From GCA-2720865 sp047630275 (lineage in GTDB: Bacteria > Bdellovibrionota > Bacteriovoracia > Bacteriovoracales > Bacteriovoracaceae): a stretch of 64,000 bases of DNA. Shown here in pieces: positions 25,447 through 33,252 of the stretch. The notes under the pieces were generated by a model. It ran no database searches. It was not told the origin of the DNA and worked only from the letters and a program-made list of their open reading frames with translations. The DNA is taken from the NCBI GenBank assembly GCA_047630275.1, contig JBLHVN010000002.1:1178001-1242000 (forward strand). Reading direction: 5' to 3'. A program made the translations under genes and the position numbers. Each line of letters begins with the position of its first letter. The first letter of the stretch is position 1.

Positions 25447-27165
25447 ATGGACATTATAAAAACCGGACGCGGAATCACTAATACGATACGAAATGTAAAT
25501 CGACTCAAAGAAATTGTACTTATCTTCACCAGGCATGGCTTTGATGAATTTATTACGCTGGGAGTTACATCCAAGATTCCAAACTTTGTCCTCCCTAAGT
25601 CCAGACGCTCAATTAAAAAAGAAATGAGTGAAGTGGAAGAAAAGGATTGGTCTCAAGTCGTTGGTTTTAGGCTCAGAAAATGTTTTGAAGAGTTAGGGCC
25701 TGCCTTTATCAAGTTTGGTCAGCTCCTTAGTTCTAGGGAAGATATCTTTGATGCTTCTTTTATTGATGAAATGAAGATCCTTCGCGACAGGGTTAAGCCT
25801 ATTGAGTTTTCTAATGTTCGAGAAGAGGTTGAGCAATCTCTTGGAAAGCCTATCGAAGAGGTTTTTGAATCAGTAGATGAGAGTCCTATAGGCACTGCTT
25901 CCATTGGTGTTGTTTATAAAGGAGTTTTAAAGACTGGCGAAAAAGTAGTCTTAAAAGTTAGAAGGCCTAATATTGTAAAAGAAATGAATACTGATTTTTC
26001 AATTCTACTTTTTCTAGCGACTCAAGTTGAAAGGGCAAGTGAAGAGTTGAAATACCTCGGTATATCAAGATTGGTTAATGACTTCAGTATTACTTTGCAG
26101 ACTGAGCTTGATTTTCATATTGAAGCCTTAAATTGTGAAAGATTCAAAAAGAATGTTGAAATTCATGATAAGAAAAATATTCTTTATATTCCAAAGATGT
26201 ATACGGATCTTTGCTCAGAAAGATTCTTAGTAATGGAGCTATTAGATGGAATCCCTTTTAGTAATAAAGCGGGGATTTCTCCTAGAATTGATGAGCTAAA
26301 AAGTAATCTTACAGATGCCCTACAGATCTTTATTAAGACTTTTTTGATGGATGGTTTTTTCCATGGAGATCTTCATGGTGGTAACTTCTTCTTAATGAAG
26401 AATGACCAGATAGGGATAATCGACTTTGGCCTAATGGGAAGATTGAGCAAGAAAGGAAGAAAGAACTTTGTTGCCATTCTTTATTCACTTATAACTTATA
26501 ATTTTGAAAACCTGGTATATGAATTCTTAGATGTCGCTGATTACGAAAAGATACCTGATGTAGATGAATTGATAGCAGACGTAAGAGATGGTATCTCGCC
26601 TTTTATTGGGCTTACTGTTCAGCAGACCAATTACACACATCTTTTCCAAGTCATTATTGAAACGCTAAGGCGGCATAAGCTCTTTCTTCCGAGGGAATGG
26701 TTTGTAGTTTTTAGATCTTTGATGACTCTTGACGGAGTTGGGAAAGATATGGAGATTGATTTTGATATCTTCTCCATGGTTGAAGATGACTTACAAGAAA
26801 TCATTAAAGAGAGCTATAACAAAGAAGAGATCATAGAAGAGGCTATTTGGACCGGAAGAGATTTCTTATCTTCTAGTAGAATGTTTCCAAGGCATCTTAG
26901 ATGGTTCTTAAGGGAATGGTCGAGAAAAGGATATGCCTTTGAAATCATCCATAAAGGTCATGAAAAACAAGTTAAAGATATTACAAGTTCAATAATTTTC
27001 TTGGGCTATATCCTATTAGGTGCGGTCTTTTTTGTAAGTGGTGTTTCTTTAATTTCAGGGCTTAATGTAACTCATTGGACTCACATACCAACTCTTTGTT
27101 GGATTTTTTGGGCCATAGGACTCCTGTCACTTTTAAAAGGAAGCTTAACGGTTAGGAAAATTTAA
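25447..27165 (+). CDS. UbiB/ABC1 (ADCK)-family atypical kinase
   Basis: Protein of 572 residues. The KxGQ signature appears as FIKFGQLLSSR, the nucleotide-binding region as IGVVYKGVLKTGEKVVLKV, the catalytic loop as HGDLHGGNFF and the metal-binding DFG as IIDFGL. Two hydrophobic segments at the C-terminus (about 515-560) anchor it to the membrane. Family members such as UbiB support quinone biosynthesis. No ubi or men genes are adjacent, so the assignment to quinone metabolism rests on the family alone. It converges on the GNAT gene with a 4-base overlap. Confidence 0.9.
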   Translation: MDIIKTGRGITNTIRNVNRLKEIVLIFTRHGFDEFITLGVTSKIPNFVLPKSRRSIKKEMSEVEEKDWSQVVGFRLRKCFEELGPAFIKFGQLLSSREDIFDASFIDEMKILRDRVKPIEFSNVREEVEQSLGKPIEEVFESVDESPIGTASIGVVYKGVLKTGEKVVLKVRRPNIVKEMNTDFSILLFLATQVERASEELKYLGISRLVNDFSITLQTELDFHIEALNCERFKKNVEIHDKKNILYIPKMYTDLCSERFLVMELLDGIPFSNKAGISPRIDELKSNLTDALQIFIKTFLMDGFFHGDLHGGNFFLMKNDQIGIIDFGLMGRLSKKGRKNFVAILYSLITYNFENLVYEFLDVADYEKIPDVDELIADVRDGISPFIGLTVQQTNYTHLFQVIIETLRRHKLFLPREWFVVFRSLMTLDGVGKDMEIDFDIFSMVEDDLQEIIKESYNKEEIIEEAIWTGRDFLSSSRMFPRHLRWFLREWSRKGYAFEIIHKGHEKQVKDITSSIIFLGYILLGAVFFVSGVSLISGLNVTHWTHIPTLCWIFWAIGLLSLLKGSLTVRKI

Positions 27166-28175
27166 ATACTTTCTATTCCGGTGATCCAAAACGGAATTGG
27201 ATTTATTGAATCACTTGGAAGCAGTATTAGATTTAAAAACTCTTGGTGGAGTAGCTTATTCTCAACTTCGTTCTGAGTGAAGGTTATCTCGCCTTCATCA
27301 ATCTTTAAGACTTCAATTTCATTATTTGAAATACTACTTACAAATTTCTTGAAAAGACTGTTATCAGATATTCTAAAGATGCCTAAAAAGAAGCTTGTCT
27401 CTTCATTAGAGGGAATAACTTCCTCTATAAATGGTAGCCAGAGCTTATATGGATAAAGCTCTGGTAGGATCTTTTCTTGATCTATTAAGTTAGAAAACCC
27501 TATCTCATGGATAACAGAGGGCATATCCATACCCTTTCCTAAAAAGAGATAGGAAACTAATTTGTTATCCTTTAAATAAGTAAAAAACCTTGAACTCTTT
27601 ATATGGGCTATTTTTTTCCAGTGTTCTTTGTCCCTCTTTATAAGGAGAGTTTCTTTGCTTAGAGGCTGCTTGTAGCAGGATTCGAGTTCACCAGAGTCAA
27701 TAAACTTGGATAAGTCTGAATGTTTGTATCCTATTTTATTAAGATTCTCTTCAGAGATGTTGTTAGCTCCTGTTTGAACGATTTCTCCTGCTTCGTGGAA
27801 ATTAAATTTCTTATAGAGCCCATCGAGATCAGACCAAAGCACCATGAAAGCAACTCTATCTTTATAAATGTTAATAACCTTAGAAAATAACTCTTTGAAG
27901 TGACCTCTACCTTTATAGGTTGGGTTTACGACGATGCCACCTATAAAGAGAACAGGAGTATCATTGTTAAGTTTAAGTAACCTTGTACCAACATGAGCGA
28001 CTATTTCATCTTTATCAGAAATAAGTAAATGCAAGTTTTCCCAGTTAGATTCTTCTATAAGAAGGAAGAAGTCCTCTTTATAAGAGTACTGCTCTTCATA
28101 TGAGAAGCCAGACTCAATAAGTTTCATGAGATCTTCAAAGTAATTAGGTTTTTCTCTTAGATTTACGTATTTCAT
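27162..28175 (-). CDS. GNAT-family acetyltransferase
   Basis: Protein of 337 residues. The GNAT core is at about 60-135: FIGGIVVNPTYKGRGHFKEL is motif A with the acetyl-CoA pyrophosphate loop (here YKGRGH) and FMVLWSDLDGLYKKFNF is motif B. The C-terminal 190 residues are an extra domain with no motif I know; the layout resembles the Eis/DUF4081 style of two-part acetyltransferases. Substrate unknown. It sits convergent to the UbiB-like gene, and the 250 bases upstream of its start also hold the first flagellin's control region. Confidence 0.75.
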   Translation of the reverse strand: MKYVNLREKPNYFEDLMKLIESGFSYEEQYSYKEDFFLLIEESNWENLHLLISDKDEIVAHVGTRLLKLNNDTPVLFIGGIVVNPTYKGRGHFKELFSKVINIYKDRVAFMVLWSDLDGLYKKFNFHEAGEIVQTGANNISEENLNKIGYKHSDLSKFIDSGELESCYKQPLSKETLLIKRDKEHWKKIAHIKSSRFFTYLKDNKLVSYLFLGKGMDMPSVIHEIGFSNLIDQEKILPELYPYKLWLPFIEEVIPSNEETSFFLGIFRISDNSLFKKFVSSISNNEIEVLKIDEGEITFTQNEVENKLLHQEFLNLILLPSDSINPIPFWITGIESI

Positions 28176-28425
28176 ACTTACTAAATTGAATAATAATTAG
28201 TCGATATAGGCCATTAGCGGATTAAATAACTAAGGTACTGGACGCTATTTCAATAGATTAAAGGCTACATCGGAACTTCTTTCCTGTCTGAATATTAGAC
28301 AATAAATTTAAAGAAATTTAGGGAGAGGGCGAAAAGGTAGATGAAGGAATTTCATTAGCCCCTCGGGCAAATGTAGTTCACCAGTGACAGGACGTTATTG
28401 GAACCCAAATATCAAGGAGGATACC

Positions 28426-29274
28426 ATGGGACTTCGTATCAATACGAACGTTGCCTCGCTAAATGCTCAGAGAAATCTGAGAGGTACGCGACTGCAATTA
28501 AACAAATCGCTTGAGAAATTGTCTTCAGGACAAAGAATCAATCGTGCCGGCGACGATGCTGCTGGTTTGGCCATTTCAGAGAATCTTAAAGCTCAAGTTA
28601 GAGGTTTAGGGCAAGCTGAAAGAAACGCAGAGGATGGCATCTCATTAGTACAAATCGCTGAGGGTGCCCTTAGTGAAGTTTCAAACATTCTGATCAGACT
28701 TCGAGAACTAGCCGTACAGGCCGCCTCGGATACCATCGGGCCAACAGAAAGAAAGTTTCTTAATGTTGAATTTGAACAACTTACTTCAGAAGTAGACAGG
28801 ATTGCTAACTCAACTGAGTTTAACCGCGTTCCACTTCTAAATGGTACTGGTGCTGTATTTGATATTCAAATTGGTACTCGAAACGATCCTATCGCTGACC
28901 GTTTAACATTCGATGCTTCAAGCGCTGATGTTAACGTTGCTGCTCTTGGATTAAACCTGGCTTCAGTTGCCGATAAGATTTCTGCACAGAACTCTTTGGC
29001 CTCAATTGACCAGTCTATTATTTCGGTTTCCGGAATTCGTGCTGACTTTGGTGCGCTCCAGAATCGTTTGCAATCAACCATTAACAACATTGCTGTAAGT
29101 ATTGAAAACTTATCTGCAGCAAACTCTAGGGTAAGAGACACTGACGTCGCTGCTGAGACTGCCAATCTGACTAAGAATAATATTCTCATGTCGGCTGGTA
29201 CATCAGTACTAGCGCAAGCGAACTCTTCAACCAAGAACGCCCTATCACTAATCCAAGCCGCGGCTCAGGGTTAA
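28426..29274 (+). CDS. fliC: flagellin (first copy)
   Basis: Protein of 282 residues starting MGLRINTNVASLNAQ, the flagellin D0 N-terminus. The ATG at 28426 has an AAGGAGG ribosome-binding site five bases upstream; an in-frame GTG at 28384 is not needed. D0/D1 N-terminal helices contain LEKLSSGQRINRAGDDAAGLAI, and the C-terminal D0 has SRVRDTDVAAETANLTKNN and ends ALSLIQAAAQG. The central domain is minimal (about residues 140-190), as in small flagellins. A second flagellin follows at 29530. I could not find a convincing sigma-28 promoter upstream. Flagellin polymerises into the filament, with FliS/FliC secretion through the flagellar export system. Confidence 0.97.
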   Translation: MGLRINTNVASLNAQRNLRGTRLQLNKSLEKLSSGQRINRAGDDAAGLAISENLKAQVRGLGQAERNAEDGISLVQIAEGALSEVSNILIRLRELAVQAASDTIGPTERKFLNVEFEQLTSEVDRIANSTEFNRVPLLNGTGAVFDIQIGTRNDPIADRLTFDASSADVNVAALGLNLASVADKISAQNSLASIDQSIISVSGIRADFGALQNRLQSTINNIAVSIENLSAANSRVRDTDVAAETANLTKNNILMSAGTSVLAQANSSTKNALSLIQAAAQG

Positions 29275-29331
29275 TAGGTAGTTACTGGAAGGAATGGTTA
29301 AGATGCAAACTTTTACTTATAGGAGAGTATT

Positions 29332-29358
29332 ATGTTGGATTACGAAACAGACGGATAA
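29332..29358 (+). other. short upstream ORF in flagellin leader
   Basis: ATG TTG GAT TAC GAA ACA GAC GGA TAA, eight codons, preceded by AGGAGAG at a good distance. It may be a translated leader peptide in the 255-base gap between the flagellins. Confidence 0.3.
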
Positions 29359-29509
29359 ATATACGAGAACAGTTGATTACACTGCAATGGTCGATTGTTC
29401 TAAAAAAAATTAACTTTAAAAACATTGTGTAACTAAACGAGAAAAAAAGAAAAACTAATATTAATGATTAAAAGGACAGGAGTCCGGCAGTTTTTACAGG
29501 AGGTAAGGT

Positions 29510-29527
29510 ATGTTTGAAGGAGATTAA
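29510..29527 (+). other. five-codon upstream ORF overlapping flagellin-2 ribosome-binding site
   Basis: ATG TTT GAA GGA GAT TAA, encoding MFEGD. It is preceded by a very strong AGGAGG site, and its stop is two bases before the flagellin ATG at 29530. It contains the flagellin's own GAAGGAG site, so translation of one may affect the other. Confidence 0.45.
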
Positions 29528-29529
29528 CT

Positions 29530-30363
29530 ATGGGACTACGAATTAACACTAATGTTAGCTCGCTCGCAGCGCAGAGAACATTGGGGATTAACTCCCGGAA
29601 TATGCAAGATAACTTTAGAAAATTATCTTCTGGGGAGAGGATTACCCAGGCATCTGATGATGCAGCAGGATTAGCAATTAGTGAAAACTTAAGAGCGCAG
29701 ATAAGAGGCGGCAGACAGGCAAAGAGAAATGCCGGTGATGCAATCTCGTTAATACAAACGGCAGAAGGTGGATTGAATGAGATTTCGAATATTATTATCA
29801 GACTTAGAGAACTCTCAATTCAAGCAGCATCTGACACTGTAGGAGAAACGGAACGTGGATTTACTGATATCGAATTTCAAAAGCTTAAAGAAGAAATCGA
29901 TAGGATCTCAAAGTCTTCTGAGTTCAATGGAACAAAGTTGCTTGATGGTACTACCGGACTTCTTGAGTTTCAAATTGGAATTCATAACAGCCCCGATCTT
30001 GATCGACTGCGCTATGATGGCACGCAAAACACGGCAACACTGGCAGCTCTTGGGCTTGCAGCGGAGTCTGTTGCGACTAAAGATGGTGCCCAGCTTTCTC
30101 TTAAGAAACTGGACGATGCTTTGGTCAATATTAACGGAACTAGGTCAGAATTGGGCGCGACCCAGAACAGGCTTTCTTCGATTATTAACACTTTGGCCAT
30201 TGGGGATGAGAACCTTAGTGCGGCAAAGTCAAGAATTAGAGATGTCGATGTGGCAGCTGAAACAGCTGATCTTACTCGAAACAACATCCTTGTTCAGTCG
30301 GGAACGTCAGTACTATCGCAAGCCAATCAAGCGCCGAATTTAGCGTTAAAGTTACTCGGATAG
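29530..30363 (+). CDS. flagellin (second copy)
   Basis: Protein of 277 residues, starting MGLRINTNVSSLAAQRTLG, a paralog of the first flagellin. Conserved D0/D1 sequences (FRKLSSGERITQASDDAAGLAI at the N-terminus; SRIRDVDVAAETADLTRNN near the C-terminus) match throughout. The last residues are LALKLLG, shorter than the first copy's tail. Bdellovibrionota often carry several flagellins assembled in order along the filament, so both may be used. A ribosome-binding site GAAGGAG precedes the start, with a mini-ORF ahead of it. A hairpin terminator follows at 30383-30417. Confidence 0.96.
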   Translation: MGLRINTNVSSLAAQRTLGINSRNMQDNFRKLSSGERITQASDDAAGLAISENLRAQIRGGRQAKRNAGDAISLIQTAEGGLNEISNIIIRLRELSIQAASDTVGETERGFTDIEFQKLKEEIDRISKSSEFNGTKLLDGTTGLLEFQIGIHNSPDLDRLRYDGTQNTATLAALGLAAESVATKDGAQLSLKKLDDALVNINGTRSELGATQNRLSSIINTLAIGDENLSAAKSRIRDVDVAAETADLTRNNILVQSGTSVLSQANQAPNLALKLLG

Positions 30364-30382
30364 AAGACACAATAAGTTTTTA

Positions 30383-30417
30383 ATGCCCATTGCTTTGTAT
30401 GAAGCATGGGCATTTTT
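30383..30417 (+). terminator. rho-independent terminator after the second flagellin
   Basis: Stem ATGCCCA / TGGGCAT extended by TGCTT / AAGCA with a 6-base loop, followed by five T's, 20 bases after the flagellin stop. Confidence 0.8.
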
Positions 30418-30451
30418 ACGTTTATTTTCAGGATGAAATGTATGCCTGCGG

Positions 30452-30551
30452 AGGCAGGAGCCGAGAGCAGGCGAAGAAAGTATCTAAGATGGAATGGAAG
30501 GATCGTCAGTAAGGCAGGAGCCGAAGCGACCGAAGAAAGTATCAAAAATGC
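30452..30551. repeat. two 40-base direct repeats spaced 60 bases apart
   Basis: Copy one (30452-30491) and copy two (30512-30551) share AGGCAGGAGCCGA at the start and CGAAGAAAGTATC further on, with GC-rich sequence unlike the AT-rich flanks. The open frame crossing it is not a convincing gene. It may be a dispersed genomic repeat. Confidence 0.6.
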
Positions 30552-30603
30552 CACAGAAGTATCGACATTACCCCCCAACAAAAAAATCTGCTAAAATAAA
30601 CCC

Positions 30604-31602
30604 ATGTCAATCGAACAAGAAAACGAAGAAGTCACAGAAAAAACAATCCTGATTATTGGAATTAGCTCTTTTGTGGGGAGTAACCTAGCTCAGTACTTAA
30701 AAAAGTATTACAAGATCATAGGAACTTATTACCAAAATCCAGTGAAAGTTGATGGCATTCTCACTTTACCGATGAATATAAAAAATAAAGATGAAGTGCA
30801 AAGAGTTATCTTCTCTTTTAAACCAGACTATACAATCTATTGCGTGGGGATGAATAGTATTACTGAATGTTCACAGAATCCTGAGCGAAGTGACTCACTA
30901 AATACTAACGGATTGATCACTGTTTCAGAGTATTGCCAGAGGTATAAGTCTCAAATCTGTTACCTTTCTTCTAGTCATGTTTTTTCAGGAGAGGAGAAGA
31001 AGTATATCGAGATGGATATACCAGATTCGAATACCTCTTATGGAAAATCCCAAGCCGCTGCAGAGTTCTATATTCAAAAAACAAGTTTAAATTATATTAT
31101 TTTTAGAACCTGTAAGCTTTATGGACGTAGCTTAAAAATCTCTAATCCGAATATATTTGAAAACTTCCAAAAAGAATTTCACCAGGGCAATTCAGTTACT
31201 TGTGATAATCACGTAGCGACAGGGTATTTAGACATTTACTATATGGCTGCCATGATTAAGATCTGTTTTGAGAAAGAAGTTAAAAACAGGCTTTTTCAAG
31301 TGAGCACTAAAGACATAATGACTCCTTTTGAATTCGCAAACGCCTACTGTGAAGTTTTTCATCAAGATAAATCAAATATTTCTAAAGGAAAATGGAACTA
31401 TCCACTTCTTAAGGGAATGAGTGGTCCTACAGGAGTTGATAAGTTCTTTCTTCAAATGGATATCTCTAATCTTGAAGGTTTTTTAAGTATTAAACTTCCT
31501 TCTATTAAAGAATCATTAGCCTTCACTTTTAAAAGACTCAATGGTTCTGTTTCTAAAGAGAATAAGAAAGAGAGTAAGGGTGAAGGGATTCAGTTTATTT
31601 AG
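30604..31602 (+). CDS. RmlD-like NAD(P)-dependent sugar reductase/epimerase
   Basis: Protein of 332 residues, short-chain dehydrogenase extended fold. Nucleotide-binding turn IIGISSFVGSNLA near residues 15-28, and the catalytic pair Y-x3-K in TSYGKSQAAAE. PDYTIYCVGMNSITECSQNP matches the dTDP-4-dehydrorhamnose reductase (RmlD) pattern of aspartate/asparagine and cysteine residues around the active site, and SSSHVFSGEE is the RmlD Ser-Ser-x-x-V-F-x-G. It probably makes or modifies a sugar nucleotide. Placement directly after the flagellins suggests a possible role in flagellin or surface-polysaccharide glycosylation; that is inference. The terminal segment KKESKGEG is basic and low-complexity. 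Confidence 0.8.
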   Translation: MSIEQENEEVTEKTILIIGISSFVGSNLAQYLKKYYKIIGTYYQNPVKVDGILTLPMNIKNKDEVQRVIFSFKPDYTIYCVGMNSITECSQNPERSDSLNTNGLITVSEYCQRYKSQICYLSSSHVFSGEEKKYIEMDIPDSNTSYGKSQAAAEFYIQKTSLNYIIFRTCKLYGRSLKISNPNIFENFQKEFHQGNSVTCDNHVATGYLDIYYMAAMIKICFEKEVKNRLFQVSTKDIMTPFEFANAYCEVFHQDKSNISKGKWNYPLLKGMSGPTGVDKFFLQMDISNLEGFLSIKLPSIKESLAFTFKRLNGSVSKENKKESKGEGIQFI

Positions 31603-31613
31603 CAGCGCGAGCA

Positions 31614-31700
31614 AAATGCAAAGCATTTTGACGGCAGCTTTACCGTTGGGAATTGAGTCACTTCAGTGACTCGATGCCTAGGCGGAGACCAGTTTTTTTC
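31614..31700. repeat. cluster of small palindromes between converging genes
   Basis: AAAATGC-AAA-GCATTTT at 31614-31630, a 10-bp near-perfect stem around GAGTCAC-TTCA-GTGACTC at 31653-31676, the palindrome GCCTAGGC (31678-31685), and a T tract at 31694-31700. It sits between the SDR gene (plus) and the unknown gene (minus), where a two-way terminator is expected. Confidence 0.5.
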
Positions 31701-32230
31701 TACCGCGCAGACTGCTTCAAAAACTCAGCAATATAATGCTTAACCATAGCATCAACATCAACTGCTTCACCTTGAAATGTCCAAGTGATCTTATTAAAAG
31801 CACCAACATGAGCACGAACTTCGTGAGCTGTTTCTGCGCCTGGGTTTTGTTGAGCATTTAGCCGTGGGCTAAGAAGGTCATTACCATTGGAAAGAAAACC
31901 AATAGTGATAAGGTCATTAGCTTTTCTAGAAAAAATAATACGTAGGCTATTTCTAAAAAGCATAAAGTCATTAACAGTGTTTGAGATCTTAAAGATCTTA
32001 ACCTGGTGTCCAGAATTCATGCTTGATCTGTATTGATTAAACTTACAAACGAACAGTTCAACACGATCCCTAATCTGATCGAGGAATTCAATACTAGCTT
32101 CTTCAAGAAGTTGATAAGTATCTAAATGTGAATCCATATTGATCACACCAGACTCGTCCATATTTATCTCTTCGAGAGCTATGTTTTCAATCCAAGTCGT
32201 ATCAATATTTTCGAATGTAGTAGTTTCCAT
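31700..32230 (-). CDS. unknown conserved-looking soluble protein
   Basis: Protein of 176 residues with no motif I recognise. The N-terminal 40 residues are acidic (FENIDTTWIENIALEEIN), the middle has charged helices, and the C-terminal half contains ISNTVNDFMLFRNSLRIIFSRKANDL and HVGAFNKITWTFQGE, suggesting a beta-sheet core. No signal peptide or membrane segment. It lies convergent to the SDR gene and just downstream, in genome coordinates, of the 6S RNA. Confidence 0.6.
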   Translation of the reverse strand: METTTFENIDTTWIENIALEEINMDESGVINMDSHLDTYQLLEEASIEFLDQIRDRVELFVCKFNQYRSSMNSGHQVKIFKISNTVNDFMLFRNSLRIIFSRKANDLITIGFLSNGNDLLSPRLNAQQNPGAETAHEVRAHVGAFNKITWTFQGEAVDVDAMVKHYIAEFLKQSAR

Positions 32231-32324
32231 ACTTTAATGATGAATTTGTGAGGGTGATGTGTCAATGGAGAGTTAATTAAAATGCTTTTGATGGGGCTGA
32301 AGAGCTAGTTCTTCTAAAAAGAAA

Positions 32325-32506
32325 AAAAGGTGGGTCTTGAATGGCTTTTCATGGTTCCGCCCGTCAATCGAAAGGTGGCTGCAGTTAGTAATCACTTTAG
32401 GCTTCTCAATCCGGGGTTAACCGTCTGAGCTTGCACACCGTGACCAGGGACCGCTCCCATTAATAAAATTTGTAGGGCGAAACTTAGTTTGCCAACTACA
32501 AGACCC
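32325..32506 (-). ncRNA. ssrS: candidate 6S RNA
   Basis: The length is about 182 bases (E. coli 6S RNA is 184). The 5' GGGTCTTG (32506-32499) pairs with CAAGACCC (32339-32332) to close the molecule. Inside, GGC pairs with GCC, and TTCGCCC with GGGCGGA, giving a long rod broken by unpaired regions in the middle. The RNA contains GAGAAGCCTAAAG, very close to GAGAAGCCUUAAA in E. coli 6S RNA on the 3' side of the central bubble. The 3' closing strand leads directly into seven T's, and a matching promoter places +1 exactly at the first G of the closing stem. 6S RNA binds sigma-70 RNA polymerase in stationary phase. I could not run a covariance search. Confidence 0.7.
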
Positions 32507-32512
32507 AGATCC

Positions 32513-32542
32513 ATTATAGCGGCCTTCATGGCAAGCACTCAA
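32513..32542 (-). promoter_or_regulatory. promoter of the 6S-like RNA
   Basis: Minus strand TTGAGT (32542-32537), 18 bases, TATAAT (32518-32513, perfect -10). The predicted +1 is at 32506, where the RNA's closing stem begins. Confidence 0.65.
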
Positions 32543-32707
32543 GGCAAGAGGAAAACTGTGTAAACTATCAAAATCACGTAAAAACGGGGGTTTATATAAT
32601 AAATATTGCATCGCATCACTAAAAATAGTAAAATAAGAGAATAATAATTAGTTAACCGAGCATAGAGGTTAGGTTTTGCTTTTTTACTCAAGTAATTGAG
32701 AAGGGCA

Positions 32708-32715
32708 GCCGATAA
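32708..32715 (+). promoter_or_regulatory. possible sigma-28 -10 element before Flp pilin
   Basis: GCCGATAA is a perfect match to the flagellar sigma-28 -10 box. The -35 region (TCAAGTAA at 32688-32695, 12 bases away) matches TAAAGTTT at 5 of 8 positions. Weaker than the sites at 5479 and 40621. Confidence 0.35.
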
Positions 32716-32743
32716 AGATGGGTGACTAATTAGGGAGAATAGT

Positions 32744-32929
32744 ATGAAAAATTTTATGACTTATCTTAAAGACGAAAGTGGACAGACTTCTACTGAGTAC
32801 ATTCTGCTAGTTGCAGTTGTGGCCGCAGTTGTTTTCAAGTTCAAAGGCGTCATTATGGAAAAGCTAGTTGGAGACAACGGCCTTGTAGGAAAAGTTTTTG
32901 ATAAAGCTGATGGTCTTTTAGAAGAGTAA
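32744..32929 (+). CDS. flp: Flp-type (type IVb) major pilin
   Basis: Protein of 61 residues. The prepilin cleavage site is SG/QTSTEY, then the hydrophobic helix ILLVAVVAAVVFKFKGVIM, a polar C-terminus of about 20 residues. This is the pattern of Flp/Fap pilins processed by TadV/CpaA peptidases: Gly before cleavage, a Glu-Tyr pair at mature +5/+6. It is first in the Tad locus, as expected for the major pilin, and has an AGGGAG ribosome-binding site. Confidence 0.9.
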   Translation: MKNFMTYLKDESGQTSTEYILLVAVVAAVVFKFKGVIMEKLVGDNGLVGKVFDKADGLLEE

Positions 32930-33033
32930 TCTTAGCTTCATCGACAATTTAGCCAATAAATAATATCCGATCTAATTGGAGGGGAATTTCTTTCCCCTCT
33001 TGAGTATTTTCGACCATTTACTAATCTAAAACT

Positions 33034-33252
33034 ATGCTAAAGCAACTTCGAGATAAGGGGCAGGCGACTATTGAGTATATTCTACTTTTTAGTTTTCTAG
33101 CTTTTATATTAGTGAACTTCGTTAACTCCCTTGGAAAGATGGTGGGGACCTCGGTGGGAAGCTTAGGCTACGCCTTAACCCAGCAGCTCTCTGTCGGTGT
33201 CTGTAAGACATATTGCTACTATGATGGATATCAAAACAAAGGCGCAGAGTAA
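33034..33252 (+). CDS. type IVb prepilin-like protein (minor pilin)
   Basis: Protein of 72 residues with a prepilin signal KG/QATIEYILLFSF and one hydrophobic helix, followed by a short polar domain with two cysteines (VCKTYCYYDGYQ). It has the same Gly/Gln-x-x-x-Glu-Tyr processing site as Flp but is longer and Cys-containing, which suggests a minor pilin or pseudopilin. Its stop overlaps the cpaA start by one base. Confidence 0.8.
   Translation: MLKQLRDKGQATIEYILLFSFLAFILVNFVNSLGKMVGTSVGSLGYALTQQLSVGVCKTYCYYDGYQNKGAE

Larger units (their letters stand above)
32231..32743. other. 513-base intergenic region with a 6S RNA candidate and pilin control region
   Basis: No protein gene is credible here. 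It contains, on the minus strand, a 6S-like RNA (32325-32506) with its own promoter (32513-32542), and on the plus strand a GCCGATAA element (32708-32715) upstream of the Flp pilin. The sequence around 32545-32700 is AT-rich with no recognised feature. Confidence 0.6.

Noticed and set aside
28969..28976. GCCGATAA inside the first flagellin
   Set aside because: No -35 at the right distance and fully inside a coding region.
30406..30594. 62-codon open frame over the repeat region
   Set aside because: Begins inside the flagellin terminator, repeats the direct-repeat units, has no ribosome-binding site and no protein-like pattern.
32417..32611. 64-codon minus-strand open frame
   Set aside because: Overlaps the 6S-like RNA and its promoter; composition is not coding-like.
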